This document shows positions 26,264 through 34,916 of a stretch of DNA of 64,000 nucleotides, piece by piece. A program made the translations under genes and the position numbers. Source of the stretch: Erysipelotrichaceae bacterium. GTDB lineage: Bacteria > Bacillota_I > Bacilli_A > Erysipelotrichales > Erysipelotrichaceae. Location of the stretch: the NCBI GenBank assembly GCA_017515475.1, contig JAFWFS010000007.1:62001-126000 (forward strand), written 5' to 3'. The notes beneath the pieces were generated by a model. That model worked only from the letters and a program-made list of their open reading frames with translations, was not told where the DNA came from and did not search any database. Numbering within the stretch: position 1 is the first letter of the stretch; each line of letters starts with the position of its first letter.

Positions 26264-27160
26264 TCACGCAAGATACGACTTGATAAAACCGTCGATGTTC
26301 CTGTAGTAGTTCGGATCTGTATTGGCTTCCGTATGTCCTGCGTTTTCTACCGGATAGAACTTCTTGGAACCTTTGTTGTGGTTGTATAGAATCTTTGCCA
26401 TGCTGTAAGGAACAAAATCATCGGCTGTACCATGTACGAACAGAATCGGAATGTCGTTGTTTTCCAGGAATTTCTTGATGTTGACATCTTCATATTTCAT
26501 GCCGAATTCTTCCTGCATTCTGTTTTCAATCAGTTTCAGTACAATTCCGGTATAGGAAAGCTTGTAGTCTTTTCTTAGGACATGATCCAGTTCTTCTTTC
26601 ATTGAAGAATAACCGCAGTCCTCTACGATGCATTTAACGGCTTCCGGAAGCTGATTTGCAGCAGCCATCATAACCGTAGCTGCACCCATCGAAACGCCGT
26701 ACAGACAGATCTGAACGTCGCTGTACGCAGAAGTAAGATAATCGATCCAGATCAGAAGATCCAGAGATTCCTTGAATCCGTAGGTATAATACTTGCCGTC
26801 CGATTCCCCGGCGCCTCTCTGGTCTACAATCAGAACATTATAACCGAGCCTGTCAAATTCGACTGCCCTTTCATACATGTTTTCTCTTCTTGACCAGATG
26901 CCGTGAACCATGATGATATACCGGTTATGAGCGTGATTGTGAATATCTTCCGCATAAAGCTTTAATCCGTCAAATGAATCTCTTTGAACCTTTTTCATGT
27001 CGAAAGAATCTATCTGATTCTTGATTTCAGGTTTCAGATACGGATCATGATGTCTGCTGGAGAAGACACGCTTAAACATCTCCTCACTGATCATCTTATA
27101 GGAAAGATAAGATATGCCTGTAGTAACGCCTATTGCTGCTATTAGCTTTTTTCTGTCCAT
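26264..27160 (-). CDS. Alpha/beta hydrolase, membrane-anchored
   Basis: A 298-residue protein with an N-terminal hydrophobic stretch (KKLIAAIGVTTGISYLSY) that probably anchors it outside the membrane or serves as a signal. The fold is clear: oxyanion region MVHGIWSRRENMYER, nucleophile elbow LYGVSMGAATVMMAA, acid in HGTADDFVPYSMAK and catalytic His in ENAGHTEANTD. It resembles the YqkD/BEM46-like family of unknown substrate. The first codon overlaps the stop of valS, so it is co-transcribed with it. Confidence 0.85.
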   Translation of the reverse strand: MDRKKLIAAIGVTTGISYLSYKMISEEMFKRVFSSRHHDPYLKPEIKNQIDSFDMKKVQRDSFDGLKLYAEDIHNHAHNRYIIMVHGIWSRRENMYERAVEFDRLGYNVLIVDQRGAGESDGKYYTYGFKESLDLLIWIDYLTSAYSDVQICLYGVSMGAATVMMAAANQLPEAVKCIVEDCGYSSMKEELDHVLRKDYKLSYTGIVLKLIENRMQEEFGMKYEDVNIKKFLENNDIPILFVHGTADDFVPYSMAKILYNHNKGSKKFYPVENAGHTEANTDPNYYRNIDGFIKSYLA

Positions 27161-29739
27161 CAGTTGAGTTCCTTTTTCTTTTCCAGCAGCGTCTCATAAG
27201 AATTGCGGTAGCTGATCAGCTTCTTTCTTTCTTCCTCGACCTTCTCTGCCGGAGCTTTAGATACGAATCTTTCGTTTCCTAACATCTTTTTCGATCTGTC
27301 GATCTCTGCTTCAAGTCTTGTCAGTTCTTTTTCTATCTTCTCAAGTTCGGCTTTCTTGTCGACGATCTCATCCATGATGTATGTTACTTTACCGTAAGTG
27401 GTAGGTCTGACTATGGTTTCTTCATCGGTTGAATCGATGATGTTCAGTTTCGTCATCCTGTATAAGATCTGGCGGATCGAATCATTAGCATCAAGACCTT
27501 CGACCATGATATGGAGTTCCTTGGACGGCTTGATGTTGTTTTCCATACGGATCGTTCTGGACTGAACGATGATCTCGATCAGCTTGTCGATGGCTTCAGC
27601 CTTGTTCTTATCTACTTTGCTGAAGATCTCAGGCCATGATTCTTTCATGATCGAAACACTTCTTGAATGGATGTTCTGATAGATTTCTTCCGTCACGAAC
27701 GGGATAAATGGGTGCAGAAGCTTCAGAACGGCTTCCAGAACATAGATCAGCGTATCCAGCGTATGTTTCTTGAGCTCCCTGTCTTCTCCGTTCAATGCCG
27801 ATTTCGTAAACTCGATGAACATCGAACAGAAATCGTTCCAGACAAAGGAAATGATCTCGTTGCCGGCGATTGCCAGTTCATATTTGTCCAGATTGGATGT
27901 TACGGAATCGATGACCTGATTCAGTCTGTTCAGGATCCAGTGATCGGTATCGGACAGATGTTCAGGTCTATGGTATTCATAGGAATCATCCCTGTTCATC
28001 AGAACGTATCTTGAAGCGTTCCAGAGTTTGTTTATGAAGTTCCATCCGGATTCCATCTTTTCCGTAGAATAGTTCATGTCAAGACCTGGTGTTGAATTGG
28101 TCGAAAGGAACAATCTAAGCGCATCGGCACCGTATCTGTCGATCAGATCGATCGGATCGATTCCGTTTCCCAAGGATTTGGACATTTTCCGGCCCTTTTC
28201 ATCTCTGATCAGACCGTGGATCAGACAATCCTTGAACGGAACGTCATTGCAGAAGTGTCTGGCGGAGAACGCCATTCTGGCAACCCAGAAAAAGATGATG
28301 TCGTATCCCGTTACCATGCAGGATGTCGGGAAGTAGCGTCTGTAGTCTTCCGTATCTTCAGGCCATCCTAAAACCGTGAACGGCCATAAGGCACTGGAGA
28401 ACCATGTATCAAGAACATCTTCATCCTGATGCCAGTTCTCGATGTCCTTCGGAGGTTCACATTCGCAATATACTTCACCGGTTTCGTTGTGATACCAAAC
28501 AGGGATACGATGGCCCCACCACCGCTGTCTGGAAATGCACCAGTCTTCAATGTTTTCCAGCCACTGGCTGAACGTCTTCTCGAATCTCTTCGGATAGAAG
28601 TTGATCCTGGTATCAGGATCTTCCTGAGCCTTAAGTACGGCATCGGCCAGCGGTTTCATCTTGACGAACCACTGATTGGAAAGATACGGTTCTATCATTA
28701 CGCCGGTTCTTTCGGAATGACCAACGGAGTGTGTGATTTTTTCAGCTTTTACGAATGCTCCTTCGTTCTTGTATTTCTCTAAGAGCTTCTCACGGCATAC
28801 AAACCTGTCCAGGCCGTTGAATTCGCCGCATAGCTCATTCATCGTTCCGTTCTCGTTCATGCATACCGGCATATCTAAACCGTGTCTGATCGCGATCTGA
28901 TAGTCGTTCGGATCATGGGCAGGCGTACATTTCATGATGCCTGTACCAAAACCGATCTCGATGTATTCATCGCCGATGATAGGAAGGACTTTTCCGTTAG
29001 CCGGATTGATCGCTTTCTTGCCGATCAGATGATTAACTTTTTCATCGTTCGGGTTGACAACGATGCATACATCTCCGAACATCGTCTCCGGTCTTGTCGT
29101 AGCGACTTCAAAAGTTCCGCTTCCGTCTTCAAGATTGTATCTGATGTAGTACATGTATGCTTCTACATCTTTATGAATGACTTCGATATTGCTTAATGCA
29201 GTCCTTGCTTCAGGATCCCAGTTGATGACTCTCTTGCCTCTGTAGATCAGTCCTTCTTTGTAGTAAGTTACGAATACTTTCGTAACTGCAGAAGAAAGGC
29301 CTTCATCCAGAGTGAATCTTTCTTTCCTATAATCGGTTGAATTTCCTAATTTAGCCCATTGTGAACGGATGAAGTCCGAATACTCGTGTTTCCATTCCCA
29401 GGCTTTTTCTAAGAACCCTTCTCTTCCCAGATCGTAACGGGAAATGCCCTGCTTTTTCAGTCTTTCATCGACCTTGGCCTGAGTCGCGATTCCGGCATGG
29501 TCCATGCCCGGAACCCAAAGGACATCATATCCCTTCAAACGGTTGTATCTGGCAAGCAGATCCTGAATCGTATTGTCCATGGCATGACCAAGATGCAGTT
29601 TTCCTGTAACGTTTGGTGGAGGAATGACGATACAGTAAGGCTTTTTCGACATATCGCCGCATTCAAAATAACCGCGATCCAGCCATTCCTGATACTTTCC
29701 TTCTTCGACCTGTTTGGCTACATATTTACTCTCTAGCAT
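27160..29739 (-). CDS. valS: Valine--tRNA ligase
   Basis: An 859-residue class I synthetase of normal length. HIGH motif in PPPNVTGKLHLGHAM (about residues 39-53), the CP1 editing domain (ATTRPETMFGDVCIVV), KMSKS in GRKMSKSLGNGIDPIDLI, the anticodon-binding domain and the C-terminal coiled-coil arm (last 65 residues) are all present. A T-box leader and a promoter lie upstream; the hydrolase gene follows with overlap. Confidence 0.97.
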   Translation of the reverse strand: MLESKYVAKQVEEGKYQEWLDRGYFECGDMSKKPYCIVIPPPNVTGKLHLGHAMDNTIQDLLARYNRLKGYDVLWVPGMDHAGIATQAKVDERLKKQGISRYDLGREGFLEKAWEWKHEYSDFIRSQWAKLGNSTDYRKERFTLDEGLSSAVTKVFVTYYKEGLIYRGKRVINWDPEARTALSNIEVIHKDVEAYMYYIRYNLEDGSGTFEVATTRPETMFGDVCIVVNPNDEKVNHLIGKKAINPANGKVLPIIGDEYIEIGFGTGIMKCTPAHDPNDYQIAIRHGLDMPVCMNENGTMNELCGEFNGLDRFVCREKLLEKYKNEGAFVKAEKITHSVGHSERTGVMIEPYLSNQWFVKMKPLADAVLKAQEDPDTRINFYPKRFEKTFSQWLENIEDWCISRQRWWGHRIPVWYHNETGEVYCECEPPKDIENWHQDEDVLDTWFSSALWPFTVLGWPEDTEDYRRYFPTSCMVTGYDIIFFWVARMAFSARHFCNDVPFKDCLIHGLIRDEKGRKMSKSLGNGIDPIDLIDRYGADALRLFLSTNSTPGLDMNYSTEKMESGWNFINKLWNASRYVLMNRDDSYEYHRPEHLSDTDHWILNRLNQVIDSVTSNLDKYELAIAGNEIISFVWNDFCSMFIEFTKSALNGEDRELKKHTLDTLIYVLEAVLKLLHPFIPFVTEEIYQNIHSRSVSIMKESWPEIFSKVDKNKAEAIDKLIEIIVQSRTIRMENNIKPSKELHIMVEGLDANDSIRQILYRMTKLNIIDSTDEETIVRPTTYGKVTYIMDEIVDKKAELEKIEKELTRLEAEIDRSKKMLGNERFVSKAPAEKVEEERKKLISYRNSYETLLEKKKELN

Positions 29740-29755
29740 AATTCGTTCCTCCTAA

Positions 29756-29940
29756 AGAAAAAAGGTGGCAAAAGGTCGCTGATCGCGAGGTACCACCTTA
29801 ACTTGTTACTTAAGTCTTTAACGCAGACATACGTACGAATGTAGACTCCGGAACAACATTTTCATCCGATCCAGTATAAGTTCCACCAGCCCTTATATCT
29901 CTATGTTTCCGATCAGGATTACTTTCTTTCCTTCAACGTC
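29756..29940 (-). promoter_or_regulatory. T-box leader of valS (valine)
   Basis: T-box AAGGTGGTACCTCGC on the minus strand; AAGGTGG (29793-29799) pairs with CCACCTT before a T-run to form the terminator. The distal loop GGTGGAA precedes GATGAAAATGTTG, where GTT (29855-29857) followed by G is the probable valine specifier. Confidence 0.9.
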
Positions 29941-29946
29941 TTTTAA

Positions 29947-29975
29947 ATTATAGTTTATCTTTCAAATAAAGGCAA
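29947..29975 (-). promoter_or_regulatory. Promoter of the valS leader
   Basis: TTGCCT (29970-29975), 17-nt spacer, TATAAT (29947-29952), just beyond the engB stop on the minus strand. Confidence 0.7.
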
Positions 29976-29978
29976 ATC

Positions 29979-30548
29979 CTAGTCGGAAATATATTTATCG
30001 ATATATTCCTTTACCTGATCGATATTCTTTTTCTTCTCCGCCGATACGTAGATCACATTGACTCTGTCGCGGTACAGTTTATGCCTGGCATTCGTAAGCT
30101 GATTGTTTGAAAGCTTGTCGATCTTGTTTGCGATGACGACGTAGTTCAGCTTTCTGTCTTTTAGGTATTCTTCCATGTCGATGTCATCCTGCGTCGGTCC
30201 GATGCGTGCATCGGTGATCTGAATGACAAGTCTGATTTTGTCTGTTCGATCAAAATAATCATCCATCATCGAAGCGTATTCTATCGCCTCTTTCTGCGAT
30301 CTTCTGGCATAGCCGTATCCCGGAACATCGACTGCGGTATATATATCATCGATATTGAAGAAATTGATCATTCGGGTCTTTCCGGGCGTCTTTCCGGTAT
30401 AGGCAAGATCCTTTTTGTACAGCGAGTTGATCAAAGACGACTTTCCGACATTGCTTCTGCCGACAAAGACGATTTCTTTTTCGCTTGCGGGAAAATCCTT
30501 CGCCGCTTTGGCGCTCTTGATAAAACTAATCACGGACCAGCGCCTCAT
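29979..30548 (-). CDS. engB: Ribosome biogenesis GTPase EngB (YsxC)
   Basis: A GTPase of up to 189 residues needed for assembly of the 50S subunit. G1 FVGRSNVGKSSLINSL, G2/G3 GKTRMINFF and DVPGYGYARRS, G4 IANKIDKL and G5 YVSAEKK are all present. Two starts are possible: ATG at 30548 (overlapping lon by 23 nt) or GTG 30532, which overlaps the lon stop and has GAGG about 9 nt upstream. Pairing with lon is common in Firmicutes. Confidence 0.93.
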   Translation of the reverse strand: MRRWSVISFIKSAKAAKDFPASEKEIVFVGRSNVGKSSLINSLYKKDLAYTGKTPGKTRMINFFNIDDIYTAVDVPGYGYARRSQKEAIEYASMMDDYFDRTDKIRLVIQITDARIGPTQDDIDMEEYLKDRKLNYVVIANKIDKLSNNQLTNARHKLYRDRVNVIYVSAEKKKNIDQVKEYIDKYISD

Positions 30549-32832
30549 TAATGACCTGATCGACTTTTTCTACAGGAATATACGTTACTTCTTCCTTAAC
30601 GGTTTCTGGAATATCATCAAGATCTTTCATATTTCCTTTCGGAATGATGATCGTCTTGATGCCGCTGCGATGTGCAGCGAGGGATTTTTCCTTTAAACCG
30701 CCGATCGGAAGAACATTTCCTCTTAAAGTGACTTCACCGGTCATGGCAAGATCTTTCTTGACAGGAGTGTTCGTCAGAGCGGATACGATGGCGGTCGTGA
30801 TCGTTACACCGGCAGAAGGTCCGTCTTTCGGTACGGCACCTTCCGGAACATGAATGTGAATGTCATGTTTCTCATAGAATTCAATCGGTATGCCGTATTT
30901 TTTCGTATTCGCCTTAATGAAGTCAAGCGCGATCTTCGTGGATTCAACCATGACATCGCCAAGCTGTCCGGTAACGATCAGGCTGCCCTTTCCTTCAAAG
31001 TAATTCACTTCGACAGGAAGAATATCGCCGCCGAATGATGTATAGGCCAGTCCGGTGACAACACCGATCTGATTTTTCTTTTCTTTCGTACCGTAGTCGT
31101 AGATTTCATGGCCAAGCCATTCGTTGATCTGCTTTTTGGTGATTGTGATCTTTTTCTTCTTTTCTTTCAGAATGGAGAGAACGGTCTTGCGGCAAAGCGT
31201 ACCTAATATTCTTTCCAGCTGTCTGACACCGGCTTCTCTGGTGTAATGTCTGACAATATAGAGAATCATGTCGTCGGAAATGGAAATCTGCGATTCTTTC
31301 AGACCGTTGATGCTGATCTGTTTGCCTAAAAGATGTTTTCTGGCGATGTTCAGCTTTTCGATTTCCGTATAGCTGGACAGTTCGATGATTTCCAGACGGT
31401 CAAGAAGCGCTGCCGGTATGTTCTCGCGGTAGTTGGCAGTACAGATGAACAGAACATCGGACAGATCGTAAGGCTCTTCCAAATAATGGTCTGAGAACTG
31501 CGTGTTCTGTTCCGGATCCAGTACTTCCAGCATGGCGCTGGATGGATCTCCCTTGTAGTCGGAAGACATCTTGTCGATTTCATCGATCAGGAAAACCGGA
31601 TTCAGCGTTCCTGCCCGTTTCATGCCCTGAATAATACGTCCAGGCATGGATCCGAGATAGGTTCTTCTATGGCCTCTGATCTCGGCTTCGTCTCTCACTC
31701 CGCCTAAAGAGATCTTGACAAATCTTCTGTCAAGCGCTCTGGCAACCGATTTTGCCAGCGAAGTCTTACCGACACCTGGAGGTCCAACAAGACAGATGAT
31801 CGGAGATTTCAAGGAATTCGTCATCTGTTTGACAGCCAGATATTCAAGAATTCTTTCCTTGACTTTCGTTAAACCGTAATGATCTTCATCCAGGATGCGG
31901 GAAGCTTCCTGCAGATCGTTCTTGTCTTCCGATTTCTGATACCAAGGAACATTCAGAAGCCATTCCAGATAAGTCCGGATGACGCCGGTCTCTCCTGTGG
32001 TAGGCGGAAGCATTTCGTAATGCTTGAATTCTTCTCTGGCCTTCGCCTTGACGTTTTCCGGATATGGTTCGTTCTCAACTTTTTCCTTAAGATCGTCTAT
32101 ATCGGAACCGCCTTCAGAGCCGCCCAGTTCGTCCTTAATGGCCTTAAGTTTCTCTCTTAAGTAATAATCACGCTGGCTTCCTTCAACACTCTCCTTGACT
32201 TTTTCGTTGATCTCCTGCTCGATCTGATCCATGTTGCGTTCTTTTTCAATATGCTTCAGCATCATGTTCAGTCTGTTGTTGACGTTCTCTTCTTCCAGAA
32301 AAAGCTGTTTGTCTTCGATGTTCTGAATGTAGATCTGCGCAAAAGTATCAACCATCACGGATGCCAGTGAAGCGTCAAATACGGTCAGCTGTCTGATCGG
32401 GAATCCCGGTCTGGCATATTTCTGAGCGATGACGTTGAATTCGGCAAGCGCTTTTTTCGTCAGTTCCTCGATCGTCGATTCATCCTCGACATAGTCGTGA
32501 ACTTCTTCGATTTCGACAAAGTTTACGTCATCCTTGATGAAATGCTTCAGAATCCGGCATCTGGTAATGCCTGAAAAGATCACTTTCAGATGATCATCAC
32601 GCTCTCTTGATGTCTTGATACGGCAGATCGTTCCGAAATTATAGACATCATCAGGTCCCGGTAGATCGACAGTCAGATCTTTCTGCGATACCAGAACGAT
32701 ATTCGTAAGATAAGCATTCGCATAGTTAACCGCATCTACAGAAGCCTGTCTGCCAACTTCGACAGCCAGATCCTGCATCGGGAAAACAACCGCTCCTCTT
32801 GTGCATAATAAAGGGTAATAGTATTTACTCAT
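30526..32832 (-). CDS. lon: ATP-dependent protease Lon
   Basis: A 768-residue AAA+ serine protease of the LonA type. N-terminal substrate domain (PLLCTRGAVVFPMQ), coiled coil, Walker A GPPGVGKTSLAKS, Walker B VFLIDEIDKM, and the protease domain with the catalytic serine in PKDGPSAGVTI and lysine in the following GGLKEKSLAAHRSG area. I set the start at ATG 32832 because AAGGAGG lies 6 nt upstream; the earlier in-frame start at 32865 lies in the tig terminator. engB follows with an overlap. Confidence 0.95.
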   Translation of the reverse strand: MSKYYYPLLCTRGAVVFPMQDLAVEVGRQASVDAVNYANAYLTNIVLVSQKDLTVDLPGPDDVYNFGTICRIKTSRERDDHLKVIFSGITRCRILKHFIKDDVNFVEIEEVHDYVEDESTIEELTKKALAEFNVIAQKYARPGFPIRQLTVFDASLASVMVDTFAQIYIQNIEDKQLFLEEENVNNRLNMMLKHIEKERNMDQIEQEINEKVKESVEGSQRDYYLREKLKAIKDELGGSEGGSDIDDLKEKVENEPYPENVKAKAREEFKHYEMLPPTTGETGVIRTYLEWLLNVPWYQKSEDKNDLQEASRILDEDHYGLTKVKERILEYLAVKQMTNSLKSPIICLVGPPGVGKTSLAKSVARALDRRFVKISLGGVRDEAEIRGHRRTYLGSMPGRIIQGMKRAGTLNPVFLIDEIDKMSSDYKGDPSSAMLEVLDPEQNTQFSDHYLEEPYDLSDVLFICTANYRENIPAALLDRLEIIELSSYTEIEKLNIARKHLLGKQISINGLKESQISISDDMILYIVRHYTREAGVRQLERILGTLCRKTVLSILKEKKKKITITKKQINEWLGHEIYDYGTKEKKNQIGVVTGLAYTSFGGDILPVEVNYFEGKGSLIVTGQLGDVMVESTKIALDFIKANTKKYGIPIEFYEKHDIHIHVPEGAVPKDGPSAGVTITTAIVSALTNTPVKKDLAMTGEVTLRGNVLPIGGLKEKSLAAHRSGIKTIIIPKGNMKDLDDIPETVKEEVTYIPVEKVDQVINEALVRD

Positions 32833-32855
32833 AATGACCTCCTTTATTTTTAAGA

Positions 32856-32874
32856 AAAGACGCAAAGCGTCTTT
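32856..32874 (-). terminator. Terminator behind tig
   Basis: AAAGACGC-TTT-GCGTCTTT stem on the minus strand followed by TCTTA; a short T-run, so moderate strength. Confidence 0.65.
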
Positions 32875-32876
32875 AT

Positions 32877-34139
32877 TTATTTCTTCAGCAGATCCAAAGC
32901 TTTCTGCAGTTTCAGATCATCCTTTAAAGTTCCTTCCGGAACGTATTTTCTGATCTCTTCCGCAGGCATACCGTATAATCCGGCTAATCTATCGTATTCC
33001 GCATTCAGATCTTCTTCATTAACTTCAATCTTTTCGGCCTTTGCGATTTCCTGCAGTGCCAGATTGATCTTAATACGCTTATTCGCTTCGTCTTTCATGG
33101 AATCTCTAAATTCCTGGGCATTCTGTCCGGTAATCTGCAGGAACTGTGCCAGCGAAAGACCCTGAGATTTCATTCTCTGTTCCATGTTCTGGACCATGGA
33201 ATCAAGTTCCGACTTAACCATGACTTCCGGAATTTCAACTTCCGTCAGTTCGACAAGCTTATCCATTAATGCAGTCTCTGCATCATCCTTGGCTTTTTCT
33301 TCCTTCTTCTTTAAGAGATTCTCTTTCGTATAATTCTTAAGTTCTTCAACTGTCGATACATTTTCGATCTTCTGTTCTTTCACGAACTCATCATCCAGTT
33401 CAGGCAGAACCTTTTTCTTGATTTCATGTACCGTTACTTTAAACACGGCCGGTTTGCCCTTAAGATTATCGGCATGGTAATCAGCTGGGAACTCCACGGA
33501 AATATCTTTTGATTCTTCGGACTTCATGCCGATAAGCTGAGATTCAAAACCCGGAATGAAGGAATTAGAACCGATCACCAGATCATAGTTTTCGGCTTTT
33601 CCACCTTCAAACGGAGTACCATCGATAAATCCTTCAAAATCGATGACAGCCGTATCCCCATCTTCTATTTCCCCGTCTTCTTTCAGTTCCAGATCGGCTT
33701 TTCTGTTTAACAGATCTGCAATCTGATCATCTACTTCCTTATCTTCTACTGAGGTTTTTTCGACTTTGTACTTGATTTTCTTGTAATCGCCAAGTTTTAC
33801 ATCAGGAAGAACCGGACATACGAAAGTCATGATGCATTTGTCGTCGCTGATCTCGTCTATCTTCAGTTCCGGTCTGTCGATCAGAGTGATACCGTGTTCA
33901 TCGACACCTTTATTCAGGGCTTCCTGAGCAAGTGCTTCGGCGGCATCGAGCAGAACTTCGTTGTTGCTGATGTACTTTTCTACCAGATTCTTTGGTGCCT
34001 GTCCCTTTCTGAATCCTTTTATTTCTACCTTGGAAGCAAGTTTTCTGAAAGCGGAAAATTTTGCCTTCTCCCAGTTTTCTCCTTCCAGTGTGCAGGTCAA
34101 TTCTGCCTTTGCGTTTTCTATTTTCTTATATTCAGACAT
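32877..34139 (-). CDS. tig: Trigger factor
   Basis: A 420-residue ribosome-bound chaperone and prolyl isomerase. The N-terminal ribosome-docking signature GFRKGQAPKNLVEKY lies at about residues 39-53, the FKBP-type PPIase domain (GDTAVIDFEGFIDGTPFEGG) at about 155-240, and the helical chaperone C-domain follows to the end. AAAGGAG precedes the ATG. The order tig then lon (here separated by a terminator) is common, though clpX between them is absent. Confidence 0.95.
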   Translation of the reverse strand: MSEYKKIENAKAELTCTLEGENWEKAKFSAFRKLASKVEIKGFRKGQAPKNLVEKYISNNEVLLDAAEALAQEALNKGVDEHGITLIDRPELKIDEISDDKCIMTFVCPVLPDVKLGDYKKIKYKVEKTSVEDKEVDDQIADLLNRKADLELKEDGEIEDGDTAVIDFEGFIDGTPFEGGKAENYDLVIGSNSFIPGFESQLIGMKSEESKDISVEFPADYHADNLKGKPAVFKVTVHEIKKKVLPELDDEFVKEQKIENVSTVEELKNYTKENLLKKKEEKAKDDAETALMDKLVELTEVEIPEVMVKSELDSMVQNMEQRMKSQGLSLAQFLQITGQNAQEFRDSMKDEANKRIKINLALQEIAKAEKIEVNEEDLNAEYDRLAGLYGMPAEEIRKYVPEGTLKDDLKLQKALDLLKK

Positions 34140-34192
34140 TTCTATACTCCTTTAAACCATCTCATTTTAACATTATTTATTATTTATTTTCT

Positions 34193-34210
34193 ATAAAAAC
34201 ACCGTTTTTA
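34193..34210 (-). terminator. Weak inverted repeat between the DUF3196-like gene and tig
   Basis: TAAAAAC-GGT-GTTTTTA, an AT-rich seven-pair stem just after the stop of the upstream gene; at best a weak terminator. Confidence 0.3.
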
Positions 34211-34214
34211 GCAC

Positions 34215-34850
34215 TTATTTATCAGCATGAAAGGCATCGTCTATAAAACGGCTGATTTTTACTGCAAGCCGCTTCCCTTCGTCTGTATTCAGGTTATGTG
34301 GCAAAGCAAGCATGCATTCTTTGAAAAGAAGATCCTGAGACATCAGCAGCTTCGACGGCTCTTTCAGATAGATTTCCCTAAGATCATTCATCGCGGAAAT
34401 GAAACCATCCGTTTCTTCAATCGGTTTCAGTTCAGATGGATTGAAATGGAACCTGGATTCATTATCGTAATACAGGTATTCTTTGTTGATTTCCTGCCGT
34501 ATAAGTGAATCGATCAGAAGAACTTTCGCATTCCTGAAACTTCCTGACTGCAGATATCGATCACAAAGTGCATAATAGTCCCTAAGATTTCTTTTTTCCA
34601 GTTCATCTACCGCCAGAAGCTGATGATTTTCATCCATGAACAGATATGCTTCTATCTGTTCATCATCCAGATTCGGTCTGATAGATGTTTTTTCTTTCAC
34701 CATACTTTGAAAATAACGGAGCCTTTCCTCTACATCTCTGGGAACATATGCGACATTCAGTTCGTCGTCAATAAGAGACTGAACTTCTTGATACTTTTCA
34801 TCAAGAAACAGACTGTCGATTTTCTTAAACAGTTCTTCGTAATAGTTCAT
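34215..34850 (-). CDS. DUF3196-like protein of unknown function
   Basis: A 211-residue, mostly helical, acidic protein. The N-terminal part (YYEELFKKIDSLFLDEKYQE, then LIDDELNVAYVPRDVEERL) resembles the DUF3196 family found in Firmicutes and mycoplasmas, which has a TPR-like helical fold. I choose ATG 34850 because the earlier in-frame ATG (34889) lies within the hydrogenase terminator hairpin. A TGTTATACT extended -10 ends 9 nt before the start, giving a near-leaderless transcript. No role is known; tig follows. Confidence 0.65.
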   Translation of the reverse strand: MNYYEELFKKIDSLFLDEKYQEVQSLIDDELNVAYVPRDVEERLRYFQSMVKEKTSIRPNLDDEQIEAYLFMDENHQLLAVDELEKRNLRDYYALCDRYLQSGSFRNAKVLLIDSLIRQEINKEYLYYDNESRFHFNPSELKPIEETDGFISAMNDLREIYLKEPSKLLMSQDLLFKECMLALPHNLNTDEGKRLAVKISRFIDDAFHADK

Positions 34851-34859
34851 TTCTTCATC

Positions 34860-34868
34860 AGTATAACA
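34860..34868 (-). promoter_or_regulatory. Extended -10 of the DUF3196-like gene
   Basis: TGTTATACT on the minus strand, 9 nt before ATG and directly behind the hydrogenase terminator. Confidence 0.45.
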
Positions 34869-34874
34869 GAATGC

Positions 34875-34904
34875 AAAAAAAAGCTTCATTTTTCAATGAA
34901 GCTT
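34875..34904 (-). terminator. Terminator of the hydrogenase operon
   Basis: AAGCTTCATT-GAAA-AATGAAGCTT stem followed by eight T on the minus strand, 12 nt after the hydA stop. Confidence 0.92.
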
Positions 34905-34916
34905 TCTAATCGTATC

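Noticed and set aside
34851-34889. Upstream in-frame extension of the DUF3196-like gene
   Set aside because: Its ATG sits in the hydrogenase terminator hairpin, upstream of the gene's own -10 box.
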